DNA of 64,000 nt, taken from assembly GCF_003991425.1 (NCBI RefSeq), contig NZ_CP034346.1, positions 1,835,501 through 1,899,500 of the forward strand. Direction: 5' to 3'. Shown in pieces: positions 17,926 to 26,992 of this stretch; position 1 is the stretch's first letter, and every line of letters begins with the position of its first letter. Source of the stretch: Paenibacillus lutimineralis (GTDB lineage: Bacteria > Bacillota > Bacilli > Paenibacillales > Paenibacillaceae). The position numbers were made by a program, and so were the translations under genes. Under the pieces are notes generated by a model. That model was not told the origin of the DNA. It worked only from the letters and a program-made list of their open reading frames with translations, and ran no database searches.

Positions 17926-19395
17926 GTGGTGGTTAATATTAAGATTAGTGAAATTTTTAACCTAGAGAAAAGCCAGAGGGAACTGGATTTTATTGACATT
18001 GATACAGATAATGATTTGCCACTATTCGTTGATCCATATTTCTTATCGCATCGAAAAGACCCTTGGTCTGTATCTACCAATCGAACGATTCAAAGTTTTT
18101 TTCACCATGTAATAGAACTATTAGATTCAGGTTTCAAAAAAGAAGCAAGAATCCTATTTGAGAACTTAAGTGAGCCAAATGAAACGTGTCTTGGGGTATC
18201 ATCTGATAGACCGAGAGGTAGAGGTGTTGGAAAAGACGAGGCAATAAAAATATTTGATAGCTTAATGGATAGTAAAGCCATAGAATCAGGCCTAATTGGT
18301 CATTTTGAAGATTTTGTGTTGTTTGTCGACGGAGTAGGCAAAGATAAGATATCAGACTTAACTACTAATCTTATTAGAGAACATCTTATTGAGTATACCC
18401 AAACCCAATGTAAACTCCATGGTATTGAGTTGACGAAAGATGTGCCATCAGGATTTTATTGGAATGATACTGAGTTAAAATGGGATACTCGCCTAACAGA
18501 TATGCTTATAATAGATGGAAGAAAAATAATACTTGTCCCTAAAGGTGCGGTATCATTTAGTTATTACTATATTCCGGATAAGTATTGTCAGCACTTTGTA
18601 CTTAATTTTCTTCAACATGAGCATATTCGTCTTAATTCCTCCCTTGTTAGGGTTAGAAAACAAAAGAAAGGGCCAGATATAATACTCCCGCCCTATAAGA
18701 AAACATTGATCGAGATGGAAGAGCCCTTTCGGAAGGAGTATCTTCGTGATTTTACAAAAAAGCACCCTTCTGTCTTCAGTGAGTTCAGACAAAAGGCTAA
18801 AGACCAAATGCAACCCTTAACCAATGAACAGTTAGATGGTGAGATAGACATTAACTACTTCGTTGACTATCTAATAAATAGACTTACTAATATTAATACC
18901 GGAGCAGGTAAGCAGGCAACGAAATATCATCGACATATTGTTGGAATTATGGAATTCCTGCTATATCCAAATTTGACTCGACCAGTCGTCGAAAATGATA
19001 TACATGATGGTAGAAAACGTTTGGATATTTCTTTCGACAACGCTGCCACCAAAGGTTTTTTTCATCAACTTCACGACATCAAGAAGATACCTAGTCAATA
19101 TGTCGTCGTAGAGTGTAAAAACTATGCTTCTGAGGTGGCAAATCCGGAGTTAGATCAACTTTCTGGTCGATTTTCTCCTAATAGAGGCATGTTTGGAATT
19201 CTTACTTGTAGATCAATAGATAACATGGAATTATTCCTGAGAAGATGTAATGACACATACCGAGACGGTAGAGGAGCTATAATTCCAATTACTGACGAGG
19301 ACTTCAACACCCTTCTCAATTCACTTAAAGACGACGGCAATAACATTATTGAAGAGTTTCTATCAGAACGATTGCGAAAAGTTATTATGAACTAG
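17926..19395 (+). CDS. Uncharacterised protein with a C-terminal PD-(D/E)XK nuclease-like motif
   Basis: About 489 residues, AT-rich. The C-terminal part holds a restriction-endonuclease-like signature: Asp367 in RKRLDISFD, then Glu396-x-Lys398 in VVVECKNYAS, then a conserved-looking ELDQLSGRFSPNRGMFGIL segment, as in type IV-like or DUF nuclease folds. The N-terminal 300 residues are not recognised. The start is uncertain: GTG 17926 or GTG 17929 overlap the AAGGTGGTG ribosome-like string, and no ATG is nearby. It stands alone, followed by a 417-base non-coding stretch and a PLD-type nuclease. The setting suggests DNA degradation in defence; no known system is assigned. Confidence 0.7.
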   Translation: MVVNIKISEIFNLEKSQRELDFIDIDTDNDLPLFVDPYFLSHRKDPWSVSTNRTIQSFFHHVIELLDSGFKKEARILFENLSEPNETCLGVSSDRPRGRGVGKDEAIKIFDSLMDSKAIESGLIGHFEDFVLFVDGVGKDKISDLTTNLIREHLIEYTQTQCKLHGIELTKDVPSGFYWNDTELKWDTRLTDMLIIDGRKIILVPKGAVSFSYYYIPDKYCQHFVLNFLQHEHIRLNSSLVRVRKQKKGPDIILPPYKKTLIEMEEPFRKEYLRDFTKKHPSVFSEFRQKAKDQMQPLTNEQLDGEIDINYFVDYLINRLTNINTGAGKQATKYHRHIVGIMEFLLYPNLTRPVVENDIHDGRKRLDISFDNAATKGFFHQLHDIKKIPSQYVVVECKNYASEVANPELDQLSGRFSPNRGMFGILTCRSIDNMELFLRRCNDTYRDGRGAIIPITDEDFNTLLNSLKDDGNNIIEEFLSERLRKVIMN

Positions 19396-19812
19396 TAAAT
19401 TACATCTCTTCAGAAAACTTTATAAGGAGAGCGGAGCGATGGATTACGTATCGTTTACTAATTTAATTTGTTAATCGGTGGGGTAGTCTCGCTTCACTTT
19501 GGGCTACTCTCACGGGTTTCGCTTCTCTCGGCGGGCTGAATACTAACGATATCGAACTTGTTTAAGTCTTCGACGACTTACTACCAAAGAAATCAAGCAA
19601 GTATTGTTCATAAAGATTCAATAGGAATACAAGGCCTGTTCCATCGCTGGAAGCCTAAAGTAAGGCATACTGCCTCACGATGGGGTGGTGGGGATGAAAG
19701 TTTTGATCGTTCGAGCGTTTAGTTCGACCCTTCAATGTAGTCCTCAATAAATAAAAGTAGCCGCCCAGTCTGGGCTTATTGATCATTTTATAAGAATGTG
19801 AGGAATTAGGGT
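19396..19812 (+). ncRNA. 417-base non-coding stretch with several hairpins, possible structured RNA
   Basis: No reasonable frame is open. Several self-complementary blocks occur: TAAGTC/GACTTA (19563-19580), CCATCG (19641-19646) with CGATGG (19678-19683) enclosing GCCT/AGGC, and GCCCAG/CTGGGC near 19763-19776. The GC content of the hairpin blocks is higher than in the genes around it. This could be a small RNA, a leader for the PLD gene, or a decayed element. The boundaries and strand are guesses. Confidence 0.3.
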
Positions 19813-21063
19813 ATGAGTAGCATTTTCTTTTCAAACTCCATTAAAAGAAATGACTTCCTAAGAAATGAAATGAATCAGTATGGAATGAACATGGAGGTAA
19901 TGATTGCTGTTGCCTTCTTTACCGACGAAAAGTTTATTCAAAGATTAGTTGAAAATGGATGTATGGTAAAGCTGATTGTACGTTTAGGATTTCCAACGGA
20001 TTATCGAAGTTTAGAATCAATTATTGCGAAGAAAAATGTGAATATCCGATATTTCACATCAACAAAGTTTCATCCTAAGCTGTACATATATGGGAATGAC
20101 ATTGCATTTTTGGGTTCATCAAATTTAACAGATGGTGGACTAATGGGAAATCAAGAATTAAATGTTTCTATTGATTCTGAAAATCCAGAATTTGATGAAT
20201 TGAAGGAAATATTTTATGACTATTGGAAGGAAGCTTCGGTTTTAACAGAAGAAGTATTGCGAAAGTATAGAGAAATAACTATTGGTATTAAAAGAGACTT
20301 AGATAATATAGATAGAAAGATAATGGATATTATCGGAAAAGTAGAATATGCTAACGTCACTATTATAGATAAGAATAAGAAAAAGAATAATGTAAATGAG
20401 CGTGAGCAGGATCTACTGAAGGATTATCAAACATTCCTATCCAGCTTTGAGCAGCTTGAGGAAATATATAAATTAACTAAAAAGAGAATTGTTACAGAAG
20501 AATTACCTATACGTATTGAAATACATAGATTCTTGAATTGGGTAAGAGATTGGAAGGCAAATGGTGAGTTATATTTAAAAGCCCCATTGAGAAGCGGAGA
20601 TGAATTAACTGAATTTTTAAGAGAGAACATTCAACAATATCATAGTCAATGTGAAGCGAACCAGTTTCTAAATGTAATAAATAGATATAGGATACTAAAT
20701 CAGCAATTAGGCTCAAGTGAGAGAATTAAGTTGTTAAGCAAAGATGATTTGTTAGAAACTCTATCATCAGTCACTGCATTTTATGAACATACTCGACACA
20801 GCAAAGCTTTTCAATGGAAGCAAGATTTCCTAAAGAAGAATGGAGAGGAAAGAATAAAAAATACTCTTACGTATTTACTCTACGGAAAAGATGACTTTAG
20901 AAAACGAATAGCTAGATGTATTTGTGATATGGATTATTCGTTAGTCCATTTTGGAGAGAGCTGCATTAAAGAGTTATACGGGTGGGTCAATAGAGAAAAT
21001 ATTCCGATTTATAACGGTAGAGTTCAAAAGAGCATGCAATGGTTAGGTTTTGGAAGATTGTGA
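19813..21063 (+). CDS. PLD-like phosphodiesterase domain protein (putative nuclease)
   Basis: 416 residues. The N-terminal 160 residues form a single PLD-type catalytic half: an HxK motif (His87, Lys89 in KFHPKLYIYG) followed by the usual GSSNLTDGG segment. Single-HKD nucleases normally dimerise to complete the active site (known for the family). The remaining 250 residues are charged and mostly helical without a recognised domain, and could bind a partner or nucleic acid. AT-rich composition, the island setting and nearby nuclease genes suggest a role in defence or mobile-element control. The ATG has a GTGAGG-containing ribosome site just upstream. Alternatives are a DNA-repair nuclease or a restriction-associated protein. 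Confidence 0.75.
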   Translation: MSSIFFSNSIKRNDFLRNEMNQYGMNMEVMIAVAFFTDEKFIQRLVENGCMVKLIVRLGFPTDYRSLESIIAKKNVNIRYFTSTKFHPKLYIYGNDIAFLGSSNLTDGGLMGNQELNVSIDSENPEFDELKEIFYDYWKEASVLTEEVLRKYREITIGIKRDLDNIDRKIMDIIGKVEYANVTIIDKNKKKNNVNEREQDLLKDYQTFLSSFEQLEEIYKLTKKRIVTEELPIRIEIHRFLNWVRDWKANGELYLKAPLRSGDELTEFLRENIQQYHSQCEANQFLNVINRYRILNQQLGSSERIKLLSKDDLLETLSSVTAFYEHTRHSKAFQWKQDFLKKNGEERIKNTLTYLLYGKDDFRKRIARCICDMDYSLVHFGESCIKELYGWVNRENIPIYNGRVQKSMQWLGFGRL

Positions 21064-21435
21064 ATTTATCGCAATTCATATGATCTAATGACTCTCAACT
21101 GAAATCTGATAAGAAGTTTACTTTATCTCGGCGTTCAATAATCTATATTGATACAATTATAGGTTTTTACAAAGGCGATCCCGAAATAAGAATTGCCACA
21201 TCAGCAATTAATCACGTTGACGGAATTAGATCAGATGACTCGCAATCGAAGTTAACTTATTAAAAGGTAAAGTTGGATGACGGTGAAATCGGGGTTATAC
21301 ATGAAATCTTAATTTTATGAACGTTAGTCAAAATGGAAATTAACAAATATCTTACTTCCTTATCATGGATAAATTAGGGTATACTCTTCTTTAGAGTTCT
21401 TGTATTAATACCTAAATAGAGAGGGTCTTTTTAAT
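21064..21435 (+). other. Intergenic region with a possible promoter and a short decayed frame
   Basis: From about 21112 to 21262 a frame of about 50 codons is open without a proper start (SRRSIIYIDTIIGFYKGDPE) and may be a remnant. Near the right end, TATACT at 21380-21385 makes a plausible -10 box for the three-gene operon; the -35 is poor (TTCCTT near 21356). A GAGAGGG ribosome site precedes the ATG at 21436. Confidence 0.35.
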
Positions 21436-22608
21436 ATGTTATCAAATACAGAAATCCTTCCAACAGAAGATGAGGTAAATACATTAAAACATGCATTAAG
21501 AGTTCTAAATGAAAATGAAATAATAGAGGCTATCCAAGAAAAAATTGATATTCCTTCAAGTGTGAATAAAGCGCAACTATTAAAACAATTTATAATTAGT
21601 AATTATCAAAAGGGTGGATTGGAAAAGGAAATATTCGATATTTTAAGAGTAAAAGCCTTCAATCCTGAATTAGATTTAACTGATGGTTTTTATCTCAGTT
21701 TAAATCAAGATGCTGTAAAATTAACCGAAATTGAAATACATAAGATAGTAAAAGAATGGAATGAAAAAGAAGATGTTGAATATGAATCTAAAATTGAAAT
21801 ACTTGGTTTTAATGACAAATTGATTTCATTTCTAGTTACTAAAAAAATCGAAAAATTTGTTTATGACAGTCAGTGCCAATATAGTACCAAATACACGGAT
21901 GACCATCAGGTAGTCATAGAATATCATTATAATCATGACATAGTCTTTTTCCAAACTACAAATACTGTTAAATACTCTTCTGTAAAAACGGTGATGCAAG
22001 ATTTTTTTAAATTCTTACTCAATGACGAGGAAATTAAACTGAGTATTCCTAAGTTTACACCCAGAATTGAATATAAACTAAAAAAAGATGGATGGACAGT
22101 TACATCATCACCACTACATAATATTAGTCCAACTACATTAAAACTACTTGATTTATTCTCTGAATTAGATAAAGAAGAAAACAATTTTTCTCATTTCGAA
22201 TGTATTGATATAAAATTTGATCATGAGAATACTGGAGATTCCTCATTATTAGCAAAAGTTAATAGTCAAAGTTATGATGGAGGAGATTTGTTAGCAACTG
22301 ATGATGTTAAACAAATAATATTAAACAATAGGGTTATTCTTTTTGCTGAATTTAAGATTACATATATTGAAGAGAAAGGTGAAGATATAGTCCGATATCA
22401 TTCTGTATTAGCTGGTATTCAGTACGATAGAAAAAAAAGACTAAGAATTTACATTAAAAATAATGACTTAGGGTTAAAAAGAATTGTAAAACAAGCATAT
22501 TCTGATCTGAAAAAAGTTTTTATTCAAAACTATAGTGATGATAATTTGAAAAATGAAGAAAAAATCGAATCTCTTTTGGGGATACAAGATGAAAACAAAG
22601 AGGAATGA
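21436..22608 (+). CDS. Hypothetical protein, first gene of the TIR operon
   Basis: 390 residues, AT-rich, with no family recognised. The first 75 residues look helical (TEDEVNTLKHALRVLNENEIIEAI), perhaps a small recognition or adaptor domain. The rest alternates beta strands with charged loops (DIVFFQTTNTVKYSSVK, VILFAEFKITYIEEKGEDIVRY), suggesting a beta-rich sensor or binding domain, and the end is helical. No Walker, nuclease or membrane motifs were seen. Its last 20 bases overlap the next gene, and the second gene overlaps the TIR gene, so all three should be co-translated and act together. A sensor or regulator of the TIR protein is a guess from position. Confidence 0.65.
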   Translation: MLSNTEILPTEDEVNTLKHALRVLNENEIIEAIQEKIDIPSSVNKAQLLKQFIISNYQKGGLEKEIFDILRVKAFNPELDLTDGFYLSLNQDAVKLTEIEIHKIVKEWNEKEDVEYESKIEILGFNDKLISFLVTKKIEKFVYDSQCQYSTKYTDDHQVVIEYHYNHDIVFFQTTNTVKYSSVKTVMQDFFKFLLNDEEIKLSIPKFTPRIEYKLKKDGWTVTSSPLHNISPTTLKLLDLFSELDKEENNFSHFECIDIKFDHENTGDSSLLAKVNSQSYDGGDLLATDDVKQIILNNRVILFAEFKITYIEEKGEDIVRYHSVLAGIQYDRKKRLRIYIKNNDLGLKRIVKQAYSDLKKVFIQNYSDDNLKNEEKIESLLGIQDENKEE

Positions 22609-23203
22609 AGATGAGATTTTTATTAGAGATGTTTATCTCTACACAGTGAAGGATTTTGGTGATTTGAAAGAATGTTTTCCTGAACTAACTAATAGGGGTT
22701 CCAATGTTGCACCTCTTAGACTCGATGATTTTTTATATGCTTATTATCATATTAATCTTTTCGTTATATTTGCTAAAAGATCGAATTTATTAAGAGAACA
22801 TATTAATATATTCGAAAACAAATATAAAGCTATTCTTGATCCACTTAAATTGACCCAAAAGAAATTCATAAATTATTTATTTGAAAATGATTTTAGTGAA
22901 AATTTAATGGAAATAGAAATTGAAAGAGAGGATTTATATGATTTTTTTGATACGGATTTCTTTATTGGAAGCTGTATTAACTACACATCGACCTATAAAA
23001 AAATACTGAATGATGAAGAAATTAATATTAAATTTCTAAAAATGCAACCACTAAATTCAAAATTTACTATTTCATTGATTAATTCAAATCTTATTCATTT
23101 TAGCAACGATATAGAAAAAAGTGAGGCAATTAAATTAATGGATCAGTTTCAATTACAAGTTGAGAATTATGGAGGTTTCAATGAGAACAATATTGATTTA
23201 TGA
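22589..23203 (+). CDS. Hypothetical protein, second gene of the TIR operon
   Basis: About 204 residues from the ATG at 22589; an in-frame ATG at 22553 would give 216 but lies deeper inside the previous gene. The protein is AT-rich and mostly helical with many Asp/Glu/Lys/Asn and aromatic residues (RLDDFLYAYYHINLFVIFAK, FFDTDFFIGSCINY). I recognise no domain. The start overlaps the previous gene by 20 bases and the stop overlaps the TIR gene by 23 bases, a strong sign of translational coupling. It may be a partner or inhibitor of the TIR protein; this is inferred only from the arrangement. Confidence 0.6.
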   Translation: MKTKRNEDEIFIRDVYLYTVKDFGDLKECFPELTNRGSNVAPLRLDDFLYAYYHINLFVIFAKRSNLLREHINIFENKYKAILDPLKLTQKKFINYLFENDFSENLMEIEIEREDLYDFFDTDFFIGSCINYTSTYKKILNDEEINIKFLKMQPLNSKFTISLINSNLIHFSNDIEKSEAIKLMDQFQLQVENYGGFNENNIDL

Positions 23204-23966
23204 AAATGCGGGTGAGCTTGAATATTCCTTTAATGGAAATGAAGATTGGCATGAGACAGATGGTATAAGTATTGATTTTTTATTTAAAAAAGGGACTCTA
23301 CATAGAGAACTAATAGATAAAGTGATTAATTTATCAAAAAATATCGATTGGATTAAGATTGAAGGAAGAGATTTTTTCTTTGATTTAAAGAAGCTTAAAG
23401 CTACTTCTGAAATATTTAGTGATTGCTTATGGTTGGATGGCACAATTCACTTGTCATACACATTTGATAAAAGTATGAATGATGAAGAAATCGTTTGTTT
23501 CACATCTAGTAAAGAGGAGATTGAAATTAACATGCCGAAAAAAATATTTTTAAGCCACAGAGGTCTTGATAAACCATTGGTACGAGAATATCATAAATTA
23601 CTGCTTGAATTAGGATATGAACCTTGGCTTGATGAAGAAGATATGGCTGCTGGTGCGAAGTTGCATAGAGGAATATTGCAGGGAATGAAAGACTCATGTG
23701 CGGCTGTTTTCTTTGTAACACCTAATTACATTGACGACGGTTACCTAGAAATTGAAATTGATCAAGCAGTAAATCAGAAAGTCAAGAAAAAGAATAGATT
23801 TGCAATTATTACATTGTCTCTTCCTGATGAAAATGGTAAAAGAGGTGTTGTTCCTGATCTATTGCAGGATTTTGTATGGAAGCAACCATCATCACATTTA
23901 GTAGCCTTTACGGAAATTATAAAAGCACTTCCGTTAATTAACGGAATTAAAATGTGGAAAGATTAG
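23181..23966 (+). CDS. TIR-domain protein with novel N-terminal domain (putative NAD-consuming effector)
   Basis: 261 residues. The N-terminal 115 residues are unassigned and beta-rich. From residue 118 a TIR domain is clear: KKIFLSHRGLDKPLV, then LGYEPWLDEEDMAAG, then VFFVTPNYIDDGYLEIEIDQ. The Glu four residues after the Tyr of DGYLEIE (about Glu192) aligns with the catalytic Glu of W-x-x-x-E in TIR NADases, so NAD cleavage or cyclic-ADPR-type signalling is plausible (known for bacterial TIR defence proteins). The ATG at 23181 has GGAGG five bases upstream, inside the previous gene. A terminator follows directly, so it ends the operon. It does not look like a Thoeris pair, because no SLOG/SIR2 partner is present. 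Confidence 0.85.
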   Translation: MRTILIYENAGELEYSFNGNEDWHETDGISIDFLFKKGTLHRELIDKVINLSKNIDWIKIEGRDFFFDLKKLKATSEIFSDCLWLDGTIHLSYTFDKSMNDEEIVCFTSSKEEIEINMPKKIFLSHRGLDKPLVREYHKLLLELGYEPWLDEEDMAAGAKLHRGILQGMKDSCAAVFFVTPNYIDDGYLEIEIDQAVNQKVKKKNRFAIITLSLPDENGKRGVVPDLLQDFVWKQPSSHLVAFTEIIKALPLINGIKMWKD

Positions 23967-23986
23967 TTTGACTAAATATACTTTCT

Positions 23987-24018
23987 GAGTTCCCTTAAAC
24001 ATGGGAACTCTATTTTTT
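23987..24018 (+). terminator. Intrinsic terminator of the TIR operon
   Basis: GAGTTCCC (23987-23994) pairs exactly with GGGAACTC (24003-24010) over an 8-base loop, followed by TATTTTTTA. It lies 20 bases after the TIR stop codon. Confidence 0.85.
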
Positions 24019-24325
24019 ATCAGAAGTTTCAATCCAACGAAAACGGAATTTGTACGTTTAGTATTGTGTGAAAATATACTTGAAAAATCCGAACCGCCAT
24101 CAGCCGATTTATAAAGTGTGTGAACCAAAATCCAAAGGAATCCATTGATCGGCTGTGTATAAACGTGTAATTCCTCGGTACATATCAATGAAACTTCTCA
24201 TATGATTTACTAGCAAAATTGGAGAATTGTTGAAGCCGTCAGACTTGTTGTTGTTAAAGGCTTAGTGATTTAAGTGTGATAGGAATTCTAGATGTTTTTT
24301 ATTGCATAGTTGGGGGATGTTAAAC

Positions 24326-24514
24326 ATGAATAAGAAGATATTACAGACTGATGCAGATTTACAGAATAGTATTTACTTTCAATGGGAGGTGGAGGTGTGG
24401 ATCGGAAGGGAATTTGAAATGATTTGTATGATATCAGGTTATGATGAAAATGTAATCAAAGTAGTTGGAGGAGGGTTTTACTTGAGAGAAAATGTGTTAT
24501 TAAAAATAAATTAA
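24326..24514 (+). CDS. Small hypothetical protein
   Basis: 62 residues starting at an ATG nine bases after GGGGG. The sequence (MNKKILQTDADLQNSI, then VWIGREFEMICMISGYDE, then VIKVVGGGFYLRENVLL) looks like a compact alpha-then-beta protein with plausible coding composition. No family is recognised, and it lies isolated between the TIR operon and the converging DUF2075 gene. It may be a real small gene or a fragment. Confidence 0.4.
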   Translation: MNKKILQTDADLQNSIYFQWEVEVWIGREFEMICMISGYDENVIKVVGGGFYLRENVLLKIN

Positions 24515-24598
24515 AATTGAAATTTGTATTATTACTATTGTATTTTGTGCATTGTAGCTAGATCAACTGATTTTTAGATAGGAAAATCAATAAATAGC

Positions 24599-24754
24599 TT
24601 AATCGTTCAATTTCACAAAATCTTTGTTACATAAGGCTCCGGCTCTATCTACACGATCAACATCAGCAAGTTCAGGTCGACGAACTCCAAGTTTCATTCC
24701 TATCGTGTCGGATAAACAAAGAACGAAATTGCGCCAAAGAGGATGAACAATGCG
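24599..24754 (-). pseudogene. Short coding remnant
   Basis: On the minus strand a stop-to-stop frame of about 51 codons has strong protein-like content (HPLWRNFVLCLSDTIGMKLG, then RRPELADVDRVDRAGALC) but no start codon or ribosome site. It looks like the C-terminal end of a lost protein. Family not recognised. Local GC is higher than in the flanking AT-rich sequence, consistent with another origin. Confidence 0.35.
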
Positions 24755-24825
24755 TTAAGGTATACATAATGGATTTATAAATTAGAAAGCTTATTTTACT
24801 AGAATAATAGTTAAACGAGTTTGTT

Positions 24826-24857
24826 AAAAGGAGGGGCCACCAAAGGCTCCTCCTTTT
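24826..24857. terminator. Bidirectional terminator
   Basis: AAAAGGAGGGGCC (24826-24838) pairs with GGCTCCTCCTTTT (24845-24857) with one mismatch. It carries A on one side and T on the other, so it can stop transcription both ways. It lies just after the end of the minus-strand DUF2075 gene. Confidence 0.85.
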
Positions 24858-24898
24858 AGCAGGGGAAAGTTTAAAGTCAAATCCTTTATTTCAATTTG

Positions 24899-26767
24899 TC
24901 ATTCAATTCTAGATTTAAAAAATCTTTCTGTATCCTTATCCATAAAGTAAATATAGCAACCTTTCATGCCACGTGTCAGAAGCACCCTGTACGTGTTTTT
25001 CACTAAATCAACAAACTGTTCCTTAGAACGCTTCACAACTGTATCATGAGAATGTTCCTTATGCCCTTCCCAAGATTGAGTATCAAGGTCATAGGTAAGA
25101 TCTTTTCCAAATATAATGCCTACATAATCAAATTCAAATCCTTGCGCAGTATATATACATCCAACTTGGTTGATTCCATTAGGATCATATGCCCACAAGG
25201 AAGATTCGGGAATATTTCTATTCAATCGTCTGGCATTAGGTTTAGCATTCCAAGGTCTTTTAAAGTCACCTACAATTACATCTTCAACTAACGTTCCATC
25301 TGAATTTGCTTCGGACCATTTCCAGCAAAATCCTGCTGTTAATCTTGCAGAGTGACCCTCGCCAACCTTTTCTTTAATCGCATTGTCTAGATCTACTGGA
25401 GAATTAAATATCTTAAACTCAAAATCATCATTTGAATCCCAAATAACATTCGCAGTTTTTTTAATAGACAGTGTATTATTAATCCAATTTATGAATCCAT
25501 CTGAACCATTACATCTGAATTGTGCATCTAGTTCTTCCATATAAATTTTGCAATTGTTTTCTAATGCATACTTAGTTATGTATGAAACAGAACCAATTTC
25601 GTCTGGTCGAACTACTTGATCATCATCAATAAAAAAAACGGATACTTTTGAAGCGTTGATGATTTCTGCAATTTGAGGTAAGTCAGTCCGCTGTTCCTTC
25701 TTCATAAATCTATTGTTACTAGTCTTTCTGATTCGATGCGCTTCATCACAAATTAAAACATCGATGTCATTAAGTTTTGCATCCATATAGCTATTAAAAT
25801 ATTTAAATTGAACCCCGCCGCGTCTTCCGATTATTTCACGTAATGTCTCAGTAAATGCTTTAGAACCAGTGGCATAGTGGGCATTATATCCTTTTAATAA
25901 GAGATCCGCCATTAGGTTGAGAGCAATTACGGATTTACCCGTTCCTGGACCGCCTTTAATTATAACAACTTGTTTCTGTTTGTCATGAAAACCATCTCGA
26001 GCAAAGGCAAAGATTTTATCATAGATAATTTGTTGCTTATCTAACAGGATATACTCAGAATTACCTTTTATGGTGTTACCTACATGGTCCATTAATTTCT
26101 TGCTAGGTCTGTATTTACTGTTTTCAATCTTATTGAGAATTTCCATACCATTGCCGGAGCCTACCTTAGAACTAAGATAATCCTTAAGCTTATTAACATC
26201 GTCTCCTGTAAACAAAGGGTATTTGTTTAATGATTCACTAAACTTGTCGGCGAAAATTACATCATCAGAGTAGTAGTTATAATTATGTAAATAGGCACAG
26301 GCATATAAATCAATAGGATTATCCTCATAAAAGGCAGTGAGAGTGTCTTGTAAATATAATTGGTATCGACCAACTTGTACTGAAGGATGAAGAAGATCCT
26401 TTTTTGAGCCAGCCACCCATGTAACAACCTCATTTTGTCCATCTGATTCTTCACATTGATCCCATTGCTTAAGCTCGATGATTACGGCATTCTCTGTTCC
26501 ATCGGCATTTTTTCCGGTAATCATGCAGTCTAATCTTTGGGAATTAATAGGCAATTGATACTCAAGGAAAATGCCATTGTCGTTAGTTAAAGCTGAATAT
26601 TGAAAAATTTGAGAAATTGCTCTCAAGGAATTCTTCCAGGATTTAACCTCAGAGTCTGAGGGGAAATATCTGAAATGAAGAAAGAAGCTAGCCTTTAGTT
26701 TTTCAGCTATTTGGTTCTGAATTGTGTCCTCAATAAACTGAGCAGATGTTCCAGAATAAAGTTTCAT
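24899..26767 (-). CDS. DUF2075 helicase-like ATPase with N-terminal PD-(D/E)XK nuclease-like domain
   Basis: 622 residues. The N-terminal 200 residues hold a nuclease-like core (Asp80 in QRLDCMITG, Glu98-x-Lys100 in VIIELKQW). The ATPase follows: Walker A GGPGTGKS at 272-279, DEAH at 341-344 (ICDEAHRIRK), a motif FFIDDDQVVRPDEIG, and C-terminal helicase motifs (CIYTAQGFEFDYVGIIFG, YRVLLTRGMKGCYIYF). This is the Schlafen-like group DUF2075 found in defence islands and next to MazG-like genes. The start ATG is at the 26767 end. A MazG-like pseudogene lies divergently 225 bases away, and a decayed paralogue of this gene lies at 30978. The protein is intact and likely active on DNA or RNA. Confidence 0.88.
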   Translation of the reverse strand: MKLYSGTSAQFIEDTIQNQIAEKLKASFFLHFRYFPSDSEVKSWKNSLRAISQIFQYSALTNDNGIFLEYQLPINSQRLDCMITGKNADGTENAVIIELKQWDQCEESDGQNEVVTWVAGSKKDLLHPSVQVGRYQLYLQDTLTAFYEDNPIDLYACAYLHNYNYYSDDVIFADKFSESLNKYPLFTGDDVNKLKDYLSSKVGSGNGMEILNKIENSKYRPSKKLMDHVGNTIKGNSEYILLDKQQIIYDKIFAFARDGFHDKQKQVVIIKGGPGTGKSVIALNLMADLLLKGYNAHYATGSKAFTETLREIIGRRGGVQFKYFNSYMDAKLNDIDVLICDEAHRIRKTSNNRFMKKEQRTDLPQIAEIINASKVSVFFIDDDQVVRPDEIGSVSYITKYALENNCKIYMEELDAQFRCNGSDGFINWINNTLSIKKTANVIWDSNDDFEFKIFNSPVDLDNAIKEKVGEGHSARLTAGFCWKWSEANSDGTLVEDVIVGDFKRPWNAKPNARRLNRNIPESSLWAYDPNGINQVGCIYTAQGFEFDYVGIIFGKDLTYDLDTQSWEGHKEHSHDTVVKRSKEQFVDLVKNTYRVLLTRGMKGCYIYFMDKDTERFFKSRIE

Positions 26768-26992
26768 TTTGATGCACCTCGAATATTGTTTTTAGGCGTA
26801 TAGATTATAGTATATTCGCACTAAATCCTTCTTTCGACAAAAGTTCGTATTAATCCTCCATCCATGTTTATAAGTAGTAAATTCATTGGTATGCTATAGA
26901 TAAATAGTGCATCTTTAGTTGGACTTGAAGTAAGTAGATCTAATGATTTCTATTAATTATTTTTATATTCAATACCTTTGGAGGGTTCGTTA

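Noticed and set aside
19396..19812. Retron or group II intron
   Set aside because: No reverse transcriptase gene is present nearby.
21436..23966. Thoeris or Kiwa-type defence system
   Set aside because: There is no SLOG/SIR2 partner beside the TIR protein for Thoeris, and no KwaA-like membrane protein; the 390-residue protein shows no motif that allows a KwaB/DUF4868 call.
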